Assembly: GCA_002294045.1 (NCBI GenBank)
Contig: DBEP01000058.1
Location: 1,509 to 11,304 of the forward strand
DNA from: Lachnoclostridium sp. UBA903
GTDB lineage: Bacteria; Bacillota; Clostridia; Lachnospirales; Lachnospiraceae
Length of the DNA: 9,796 bases
Direction of reading: 5' to 3'
The position numbers were made by a program, and so were the translations under genes. Below are positions 5,680 through 9,796 of the stretch, piece after piece (positions within the stretch are counted from its first letter, which is position 1; every line of letters starts with the position of its first letter). The notes below the pieces were generated by a model. It searched no databases. It worked only from the letters and a program-made list of their open reading frames with translations, and was not told where the DNA came from.

Positions 5680-5769
5680 ATGAAAAGGAGGTATTTTTTT
5701 AGTTTGCTTCTGCCCACTTTAATCCTTCCTGCTTTTATGTCTGTATATGAAGGAGGATATGGTTATTAA
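5680..5769 (+). CDS. Possible 29-residue hydrophobic peptide
   Basis: ATG 5680 to TAA 5767-5769. The product starts MKRRYFFSLLLP, which looks like a short membrane-inserting or signal segment, and ends with an EGGYGY tail rich in Gly and Tyr. The only strong Shine-Dalgarno-like run (AGGAGG, 5686-5691) lies inside the frame, not before it; it could serve a TTG at 5704 in the same frame at long spacing. A poor promoter (TTGTAA, 18 bases, TATATG) lies upstream at about 5597-5626. I recognise no family; it may be chance. Confidence 0.2.
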   Translation: MKRRYFFSLLLPTLILPAFMSVYEGGYGY

Positions 5770-5856
5770 GATAAATGTAAACAATAAAAGTACTAATATA
5801 AGCAAACACCCCGGTTTTAGGGTAATCCCAGCCGACAACCATCATAAAGCTATTGG

Positions 5857-6048
5857 CTACTGAATAAAGATAAAGAACAGTGCGGTTACTTCTATTATAT
5901 TTAGTTCATTAAACCAGTTGTAAAGCCTTCGAAACAATGCTATTCCCCCATAAGATTGGTATAGTTCTTGAAACGGCTCTTTTGTTTCTTTAATTTTAAC
6001 ATAAAACGAGGGGAAAAACACATGTTTTATGTAACATTTATTTTTCAA
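5857..6048 (-). CDS. Uncertain 63-codon frame, unknown product
   Basis: A minus-strand frame from ATG 6048 to TAG 5857. The peptide has a basic N-terminus (MKNKCYIKH), a charged middle (KIKETKEPFQELYQSYGG) and a hydrophobic end (ALFFIFIQ). There is no ribosome site directly upstream and no recognisable motif. After its stop the same frame continues with two further stops into a hydrophobic stretch, which would fit a broken membrane protein gene, but AT-rich DNA often produces such runs. Treat as doubtful. Confidence 0.15.
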   Translation of the reverse strand: MKNKCYIKHVFFPSFYVKIKETKEPFQELYQSYGGIALFRRLYNWFNELNIIEVTALFFIFIQ

Positions 6049-6060
6049 ACATGCTCTTAG

Positions 6061-6156
6061 TTATTACCGGTTTAAGTTTCCCGTTTCTACTATTTCCTCC
6101 AGCATTCCATCTACTCCTCTGTCTGCGTTGGTGATGTTGTTTTCCGTTTGACACTC
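6061..6156 (-). pseudogene. N-terminal stub resembling a group II intron reverse transcriptase (LtrA-type)
   Basis: A 30-codon minus-strand frame contains ENNITNADRGVDGM followed by LEEIVETGNLNR, then two consecutive stops (TAA TAA, 6066-6061). Group II intron maturase/reverse transcriptases commonly begin with a leader of this style and a MLEEIV-x-x-x-NL segment leading into A-x-KRVK-x-NKGA. Here the frame breaks exactly where that block should begin. No start codon or RT domain remains. It is therefore a short remnant at best; the resemblance is from memory of the family and needs a search. Confidence 0.4.
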
Positions 6157-6232
6157 TCAAGAAAACCGACACGCTTTTCCTATACTTCCTCCAACTATTG
6201 CAATTTCATTTTTTAGTTTAGTAAGTTTAGTA

Positions 6233-6261
6233 TTGACAAAACATTTTAAACATTATATACT
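6233..6261 (+). promoter_or_regulatory. Promoter of the riboswitch transcript
   Basis: A consensus -35 TTGACA (6233-6238), 17-base spacer and -10 TATACT (6256-6261) predict a start near 6268, about 30 bases before the riboswitch aptamer. It is one of the two strongest promoters in the window. Confidence 0.8.
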
Positions 6262-6296
6262 TATATTGTAATTAATCTTAACAAGACGAATTTGAG

Positions 6297-6393
6297 TTTA
6301 AAGGGGAGTAACTCGCCACAATAGGTGGATTTGTCATCCGTCAATACGATGTTTTGTCATCCGGGTGGCAATATAATAAGAGAGAGACCTTTA
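6297..6393 (+). ncRNA. yybP-ykoY manganese riboswitch aptamer
   Basis: Manganese-sensing riboswitch in the 5' leader of the SnoaL-like gene. The 5' strand TAAAGGGGAGTA (6299-6310), the internal GTCATCC elements (6333-6339 and 6356-6362), the GGTGGCAA segment (6364-6371) and the closing GAGAGACCTTTA (6382-6393) follow the yybP-ykoY consensus as I know it. P1 forms between TAAAGG (6299-6304) and CCTTTA (6388-6393). The same CCTTTA is the 5' arm of the terminator that follows, so metal binding that stabilises P1 should prevent termination and turn the downstream gene on. The usual targets are Mn exporters or TerC-like proteins, not a SnoaL-fold protein. Confidence 0.8.
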
Positions 6394-6418
6394 TCCTTTT
6401 TAGGATAGGGGTCTTTTT
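6386..6418 (+). terminator. Riboswitch expression-platform terminator
   Basis: GACCTTTATCC (6386-6396) pairs along all 11 positions (two G-U) with GGATAGGGGTC (6403-6413) around a TTTTTA loop, followed by TTTTT. The 5' arm overlaps the P1 3' strand of the aptamer by eight bases, giving mutually exclusive structures. Confidence 0.85.
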
Positions 6419-6433
6419 ATTTATATTCCGGAG

Positions 6434-6447
6434 TTTATTTAGGGGCA
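6434..6447. repeat. Left arm of inverted repeat flanking the SnoaL-like gene
   Basis: TTTATTTAGGGGCA here is the exact reverse complement of 6958-6971. Similarity continues inward with a gap (CC, then TTTAG and a following A). The arm lies 15 bases after the riboswitch terminator T tract. No target duplication is obvious outside the two arms. Confidence 0.7.
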
Positions 6448-6494
6448 ACCTTTAGTATATGAGGTATTAAAATAATCTTATGGAGGAGATAAGT

Positions 6495-6929
6495 ATGTAT
6501 GCACTTGATGAAATCAAAGATATAGCGCGTCGCTATATCTTAGGGGAACCCGAAAAGGGCAAAGTCAACATGGAAGTCTGGGGTGAGGTCTGTGCCCCGG
6601 ATATGGCTGTCGTTGACACACCAGGAATTCCTGAAGTCCGTGGGTTTGATAATATGATGAAGATTTGCAATAAAATCCGGGCAGCAATAAAAGACGTTAA
6701 GGTTGATATTCATGAGATGATTGCGGAGGAAGACAAGGTTGTCGCTCATTGGTCCGGTAATATAACAACCAGTAAGACTTTAAATATGTTTGGCAATATA
6801 GAAATTCCTGAAGGAACCACCGTTTACCGTTCAGGCATCACCATACTTCGTTTTCGTAATGGTAAAATTATTGAAGAAACAACATATGAAGACCGGCTCG
6901 GATTGATGGAACAGCTAGGTATAAAATAA
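6495..6929 (+). CDS. SnoaL-like (NTF2-fold) protein
   Basis: Small soluble protein of 144 residues of the SnoaL-like/ester cyclase group of the NTF2 superfamily, cone-shaped proteins that bind or isomerise hydrophobic small molecules. Features that support this: an N-terminal helix ending in RRYILG, the VRGFDNMMKICNKIRAAIKD segment, then DVKVDIHEMIAEEDKVVAHW as paired strands, and the C-terminal FRNGKIIEETTYEDRLGLMEQLG typical of the family. I start it at ATG 6495, because GGAGGAG (6482-6488) lies six bases upstream; the in-frame ATG at 6480 overlaps that ribosome site. It is the only gene behind the manganese riboswitch, and lies between 14-base inverted repeats. The substrate is unknown; a catalytic role is not assured. 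Confidence 0.8.
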   Translation: MYALDEIKDIARRYILGEPEKGKVNMEVWGEVCAPDMAVVDTPGIPEVRGFDNMMKICNKIRAAIKDVKVDIHEMIAEEDKVVAHWSGNITTSKTLNMFGNIEIPEGTTVYRSGITILRFRNGKIIEETTYEDRLGLMEQLGIK

Positions 6930-6934
6930 TTTTT

Positions 6935-6988
6935 TTATAGTTACTGCTAAAAGAGGCTGCCCCTAAATAAAAATAGCCTTAACTATAA
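6935..6988. repeat. Inverted repeat between convergent SnoaL and GbsR genes
   Basis: TTATAGTTA (6935-6943) and TAACTATAA (6980-6988) are perfect 9-base arms, with AGGCT (6954-6958) and AGCCT (6975-6979) paired inside. The right arm overlaps the GbsR stop codon. It may serve as a two-way transcription stop for the converging genes, although T tracts lie on the wrong side for a classical terminator. The right arm of the SnoaL-flanking repeat lies in its loop. Confidence 0.5.
6958..6971. repeat. Right arm of inverted repeat flanking the SnoaL-like gene
   Basis: TGCCCCTAAATAAA, exact reverse complement of 6434-6447, about 30 bases after the SnoaL stop and 12 bases before the GbsR stop. The sequence around it (GAGGCTGCCCC) resembles insertion-sequence ends in general style, but no transposase lies between the arms. 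Confidence 0.7.
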
Positions 6989-7438
6989 CTGTTTCAGGCA
7001 ATCCATAAAGACCTTATCAAAAAATGAAAACGCATGATAAAACTGCTCGAGATTCTTTTTTGCCTGGGCATTATCTTTGTCAATGATACTAAGGCCTTTC
7101 TCAGCCAGCTTTTTATATTCTGATACAACTAAAAGCCTATCATATATCAATTTAGGCCATAGTTTCCCATCCACGCAATAATGGTCACGGCGTTTTCCCG
7201 GAATCACAATCTTTTCAACAAGTCCGATTTGCATTAAAAGACGCAGCATTGTGCTAATGGAGCCCTTGCTTGCACCAAGAGCTTCCGTCATATCGCCTAT
7301 TGAAAGATGCGGCTCTTCCGAAATCAATAGCAATGCAAGGATGCGTCCGGCCATTCTTGGCATTCCGGATTTTTCAATTAACATTCCAAATTCTTCAAAA
7401 TAATATTTTTTGTCCTGATCAAAATTTTCTTTTTCCAT
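6983..7438 (-). CDS. GbsR/MarR-family transcriptional regulator
   Basis: Winged helix-turn-helix DNA-binding protein of 151 residues, of the GbsR branch of the MarR superfamily. Visible parts: the N-terminal helix FEEFGMLIEKSGMPRMAGRI (14-33), typical of GbsR; the HTH LSIGDMTEALGASKGSISTM (45-64); a short wing ending in PGKRRDHY (80-87); and a helical C-terminus with charged heptads that likely forms the dimer interface. Family members respond to choline, toxic compounds or unknown ligands, often controlling an adjacent transporter or themselves. The start at 7438 has a GAGG element nine bases upstream. It converges on the SnoaL-like gene; no obvious target transporter lies next to it, so autoregulation or a distant target is likely. 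Confidence 0.85.
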   Translation of the reverse strand: MEKENFDQDKKYYFEEFGMLIEKSGMPRMAGRILALLLISEEPHLSIGDMTEALGASKGSISTMLRLLMQIGLVEKIVIPGKRRDHYCVDGKLWPKLIYDRLLVVSEYKKLAEKGLSIIDKDNAQAKKNLEQFYHAFSFFDKVFMDCLKQL

Positions 7439-7463
7439 TTATATTAACCTCGTATTTTATTAT

Positions 7464-7490
7464 TCATTTATTTTCAGTTAATCATTTATT
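7464..7490. repeat. Direct repeat over the GbsR promoter, candidate operator
   Basis: TCATTTATT occurs at 7464-7472 and again at 7482-7490, exactly 18 bases apart. The second copy fills part of the spacer between the -35 and -10 boxes and the first lies just downstream of the -10 box, a layout suited to autorepression. AT-rich composition makes coincidence possible. Confidence 0.3.
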
Positions 7491-7504
7491 GATGTTATTG
7501 TCAA
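7476..7504 (-). promoter_or_regulatory. Promoter of the GbsR-like gene
   Basis: Minus strand -35 is a perfect TTGACA (7504-7499); at 17 bases the -10 position holds TTAACT (7481-7476), a poor match. The promoter would need help or be weak, which suits an autoregulated repressor. Confidence 0.45.
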
Positions 7505-7524
7505 GAATATTTCTCTTGCCGTAA

Positions 7525-7647
7525 GGCTTTTTCTTCTATAATGAACAAGGCAATTATGACCTGATTTTAACGCCAGAAGATGTGGTACACATTCTGCACA
7601 TATCATTTTCAAGTAATAAAAAATCACTAACCCTTGATTTTTTATAA
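7525..7647 (+). pseudogene. Possible excisionase-like HTH fragment beside tRNA-Gly
   Basis: A plus-strand frame without an in-frame ATG, GTG or TTG reads NYDLILTPEDVVHILHIS at 7552-7605. This matches the start of an excisionase/MerR-type helix-turn-helix (the usual pattern is LTPEEVAE-x-L-x-VS followed by RRTVYRLI). After HIS the expected continuation is missing and the frame ends at TAA 7645-7647. A perfect TATAAT lies at 7537-7542. The location next to the 3' end of a tRNA gene, a favourite integration site, suits the scar of an integrated element. The match is only about 14 residues, so it may be chance. Confidence 0.25.
7618..7643. terminator. Terminator of tRNA-Gly
   Basis: AAAAAATCA (7618-7626) and TGATTTTTT (7635-7643) form a nine-pair AT-rich stem with an eight-base loop. 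On the minus strand the 3' arm ends in a T run, 28 bases beyond the tRNA 3' end; the symmetry lets it work in both directions. Confidence 0.6.
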
Positions 7648-7670
7648 GGATTAGCGACCATTTTCATTAA

Positions 7671-7741
7671 GCGCGAGACGGGATTCGAACCCGCGACCCT
7701 CGCCTTGGCAAGGCGATACTCCACCACTGAGCCACTCGCGC
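7671..7741 (-). tRNA. tRNA-Gly (anticodon GCC)
   Basis: A 71-base tRNA on the minus strand. The acceptor stem GCGCGAG pairs with CTCGCGC, the D arm begins GCTCAGTGG, the anticodon stem TCGCC/GGCGA encloses the loop TTGCCAA with anticodon GCC, and the T arm is GCGGG-TTCGAAT-CCCGT. The 3' CCA is not encoded, so it must be added by the CCA enzyme. It has its own consensus promoter and stands alone. Confidence 0.95.
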
Positions 7742-7788
7742 ATATCATGTGTGTTGCCAGATTAGCTTACCTCTCAGACACATGACAT

Positions 7789-7817
7789 AGTATAATATAA
7801 TCGAAATTGTTTGTCAA
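7789..7817 (-). promoter_or_regulatory. Promoter of tRNA-Gly
   Basis: Minus strand -35 TTGACA (7817-7812), 17-base spacer, -10 TATACT (7794-7789); the tRNA 5' end is at 7741, so a precursor leader of about 40 bases would be trimmed by RNase P. Near-consensus, as expected for a stable RNA gene. Confidence 0.8.
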
Positions 7818-7858
7818 TACTTTTATAATTTTTTATTTAATATATTTATTTCGTAAAA

Positions 7859-8641
7859 TTAATACATTTTAATGCTGATGACATAGTCATTTTTCTTAAA
7901 CGCGATACTGCTGATATTATCCAGATGAATTGTTTTAACATCTACCCACAGCTCTTCTGCCGTTACAAGGAGATGGGCCAGACATATGCCGATATCAATC
8001 AGCTTTACTTCATTTAAAACACCGCTTAAAAAAATATTCTTTTTACAGAAAATATGAATCCTGTTATTATAAACCACCAACCGCCAGGGTTGGTTATTCA
8101 TACTGGAAGGAGCCAGACGCGCTGCCTGAACCATTGTTTTAATATTCCGGCTTACTTCACTTTTAAATATCGCAATATCATCCAGGGGCAGACGTTTTGC
8201 CTTATCGGATGAACGGTATACCTCACTTTCCGCTTTTCCGAAAGCAAGTGTTATTACATAATCCAATTTAGAACTATCCGTATTGGAATTCTCCGGTTTA
8301 TTATTCCTGGGTTTCAGCATACCTAAATAACAGGAGCCCAGTTCTTTTGCAGTCAGATATAAAGATATCTGCTGCATCAGGTAACCGGCGTTCATTCGGT
8401 AACCCGGCATATTTTCCGAATATAATACAAGATAATAGGGGGCACTGAAAGCTAAGACACCGCTGAAATGCTTTTTTATATTGGAATGCTCCATTAATTT
8501 ATATTCAACATTGATACCCTCAAACAAGTGGGGGATACTCTCTGCAAAATTTATTATCCCTGCCAATATGGTTTGTTCCAAAGGCTCCATCTTGTATTTT
8601 CTTACTGTTTTTCTTACAAATATTGCTTCATATAAATTCAT
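7859..8641 (-). CDS. Nitroreductase-fold flavoprotein (TM1586 type)
   Basis: Predicted cytoplasmic FMN-binding oxidoreductase of 260 residues. The N-terminal AIFVRKTVRKYK (6-17) supplies the Arg/Lys cluster that grips the FMN phosphate. The second half has AARLAPSSMNNQPWRLVV (173-190), the family's FMN-contact signature. Two helices, MNAGYLMQQISLYLTAKELG (83-102) and IDIGICLAHLLVTAEELW (215-232), are similar in pattern, fitting the single-chain pseudo-dimer of the TM1586 nitroreductase subfamily rather than the usual homodimer. The start has GGGAG (8652-8648) six bases upstream. It lies 77 bases downstream of the AraC-family gene on the same strand and may be its target. The natural substrate (quinone, nitro compound or other) cannot be told. 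Confidence 0.83.
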   Translation of the reverse strand: MNLYEAIFVRKTVRKYKMEPLEQTILAGIINFAESIPHLFEGINVEYKLMEHSNIKKHFSGVLAFSAPYYLVLYSENMPGYRMNAGYLMQQISLYLTAKELGSCYLGMLKPRNNKPENSNTDSSKLDYVITLAFGKAESEVYRSSDKAKRLPLDDIAIFKSEVSRNIKTMVQAARLAPSSMNNQPWRLVVYNNRIHIFCKKNIFLSGVLNEVKLIDIGICLAHLLVTAEELWVDVKTIHLDNISSIAFKKNDYVISIKMY

Positions 8642-8718
8642 AAATGACTCCCATTTCTTATTGATTTACAAAACTGCAGATTACATGATGATATTCAGGC
8701 CTGTATGTTGATGTTGGT

Positions 8719-9588
8719 TCAGGCGCGTTTTTCCAGTGCAGTCTTTTTATAATAAAGAGGGGAAATTCCATAATATTTTTTAAACAGCTTGCTGAAATGG
8801 TATACATCTTCATAACCTACGCTGTTAGCAATGCTTTTAATACTGCCGCCATCGGAATTAAGCAGGATATCCCTTGCTTTTTCCAATCTTATCTTAATCA
8901 GATAATTAATTGGCGATTCTCCTGTCTCCTCTTTGAAAATCTTAGAAATATACACTGGGCTCAGATACATATTATGTGCAATTTGGTCTAAAGATATCTT
9001 GTTTTCATAATTTTCATTTAAATAATTAATGATTTTTTTAACCGCATAACTCTTATTATAAGATTCAAAATTACAGCCTTTTTGATGGTTATCCTGGGCC
9101 TCGGAAATATCACGTATTATCAGTAATAAAATCTGTATTAAATGAGCTTTTAACATGAAATATTTCCCCACCTGGCAGCCTTCATTTTCCGCTAACATTT
9201 CATAGCAATGCCTTAATATATCCTGTTTCATCTCCGCGGTGGTATGAAGCACACAACCTCCGTCTTTTAAAGTAATGGAATTGGGCGGCATATTTTTAAA
9301 ATGAAAGTCCGTAAAGCCTGCAAAAAATTCTACCGTAGGCTCCTTGGGATTTACAACAATATTCTGGTGTTTTACTCCGGGATTGCAGATAATTACATCT
9401 CCGGCCTCCACGTCATAAACAGTTCCCTCTACCAGATACTTCCCCTTACCGGATAACAAATAGGTTAATTCTGTAAAATCATGGTCGTGATATGCGGATT
9501 CCGTTATCATTCTTTGCTTACTGGCAAAGAATATAGTTGGATTTAAATCATTATAGGTTATATCAAATTGGTGCTGGCACATACACAT
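8719..9588 (-). CDS. AraC-family transcriptional regulator with cupin sensor domain
   Basis: DNA-binding regulator of 289 residues. The N-terminal cupin-like domain has HDHDFTELTYLLSGKG (34-49) followed by a strand-rich region with AGDVIICNPGVKH (62-74), the usual small-ligand pocket of AraC proteins. The C-terminal domain has both HTH motifs: ISLDQIAHNMYLSPVYISKI (198-217) with FKEETG after it, and SIKSIANSVGYEDVYHFSKL (249-268) ending in FKKYYGISPLYY. I place the start at ATG 9588, because AGGAGG (9600-9595) is six bases upstream; the longer frame from TTG 9615 would translate the ribosome site. The likely target is the nitroreductase gene behind it. The ligand is unknown; relatives often sense sugars or stress signals. 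Confidence 0.88.
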   Translation of the reverse strand: MCMCQHQFDITYNDLNPTIFFASKQRMITESAYHDHDFTELTYLLSGKGKYLVEGTVYDVEAGDVIICNPGVKHQNIVVNPKEPTVEFFAGFTDFHFKNMPPNSITLKDGGCVLHTTAEMKQDILRHCYEMLAENEGCQVGKYFMLKAHLIQILLLIIRDISEAQDNHQKGCNFESYNKSYAVKKIINYLNENYENKISLDQIAHNMYLSPVYISKIFKEETGESPINYLIKIRLEKARDILLNSDGGSIKSIANSVGYEDVYHFSKLFKKYYGISPLYYKKTALEKRA

Positions 9589-9685
9589 ACCATACCTCCT
9601 CATCTTTGCTGGCAAGATATTACCTGCGGCTACATGTCGGCTGCCTTAATACAGGCCTGCTTTCATTGCCGTTAAAATTATAATT

Positions 9686-9796
9686 ATTATACCATGTTCG
9701 CAAGCTCTCATGGTATGCGCCACCTTATGGCGTTGATGCGCACTCACTACGTTCGGCGCGGGTATAATGTCTGTTGACATTATACCATGTTCGCAA
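9686..9796. repeat. Palindrome-rich repeat, 93-base period, running off the window
   Basis: ATTATACCATGTTCGCAA occurs at 9686-9703 and again at 9779-9796, a period of 93 bases. Within a unit there are several hairpins: ATACCATG/CATGGTAT (9689-9696, 9709-9716), CGCCA/TGGCG (9718-9722, 9728-9732), and GGTATAATGTC/GACATTATACC (9761-9771, 9776-9786) with a four-base loop, which spans the unit junction. It lies upstream of the AraC gene. It resembles an intergenic repeat of the REP/MITE kind, whose further copies lie outside the window. Confidence 0.75.

Larger units (their letters stand above)
5557..6232. other. Long intergenic stretch without a convincing intact gene
   Basis: AT-rich region between the divergent DUF1538 and riboswitch promoters. 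It contains a short inverted repeat (5572-5585), a 29-codon plus-strand frame (5680-5769), a 63-codon minus-strand frame with no known relatives (5857-6048), and a stop-interrupted stub resembling the N-terminus of a group II intron reverse transcriptase (6061-6156). Minus-strand translation at about 5725-5860 also gives a hydrophobic, stop-broken stretch ending in basic residues. Taken together this looks like decayed or scarred DNA. Confidence 0.5.

Noticed and set aside
5759..5863. 34-codon plus-strand frame from ATG 5759 after an AGGAGG run
   Set aside because: The AGGAGG run is only two bases from the ATG, too close to work, and the peptide has no recognisable feature.
7554..7748. 64-codon minus-strand frame
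   Set aside because: It runs straight through the whole tRNA-Gly gene and its terminator, so it is not a protein gene.
9589..9615. Longer start for the AraC-family gene at TTG 9615
   Set aside because: It would translate the AGGAGG ribosome site; ATG 9588 sits six bases after it.

Overview
The window looks like a chromosomal segment of a low-to-moderate GC Firmicute, most likely a Clostridia (Lachnospiraceae/Ruminococcaceae-type) gut or sediment anaerobe. The reasons are strong AGGAGG ribosome sites, TTGACA/TATAAT promoters with 17-base spacers, a flavodoxin-ferredoxin fusion of the EFR1 type, a DUF1538 membrane protein with PII-like partners, a GbsR-type regulator, and a manganese (yybP-ykoY) riboswitch. 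This assignment is inference from gene families; there is no 16S or other marker here.

Layout. (1) 1-870: a plus-strand AAC(6')-like aminoglycoside acetyltransferase. Its good promoter lies 129 bases upstream, and the leader holds two short upstream reading frames and a hairpin that buries the ribosome site. A perfect-stem terminator follows. (2) 867-2898: minus strand; EFR1-type flavodoxin/ferredoxin, then a CPBP intramembrane protease-like protein, with a short palindrome between them. (3) 2869-5556: minus-strand operon promoter > DUF1538 membrane protein > PII-like protein > PII-like protein > terminator. The first gene appears to be leaderless, its C-terminal tail consists of four copies of a 21-22 residue acidic repeat, and its stop overlaps the next start by 11 bases. 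(4) 5557-6232: a long stretch with no convincing intact gene, holding what looks like a stub of a group II intron reverse transcriptase and other weak or decayed reading frames. (5) 6233-7504: a strong promoter, a manganese riboswitch with terminator, and then, unexpectedly, a SnoaL-like small protein instead of a metal exporter. This gene sits between 14-base perfect inverted repeats and converges on a GbsR/MarR regulator. (6) 7525-7817: tRNA-Gly(GCC) on the minus strand with its own promoter and terminator, next to a possible excisionase-like HTH fragment. (7) 7859-9588: minus strand; AraC-family regulator followed by a TM1586-type nitroreductase. (8) 9686-9796: palindrome-rich repeat with a 93-base period running off the window.

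The best candidates for undescribed biology are: the three-gene DUF1538 + two PII-like operon, which reads as a membrane transporter with its own pair of PII-type regulators and a repeat tail; the translational attenuator-like leader in front of the AAC(6')-like gene; and the manganese riboswitch whose only downstream gene is a SnoaL-fold protein. All functional statements rest on motif reading by eye; no database search was possible.
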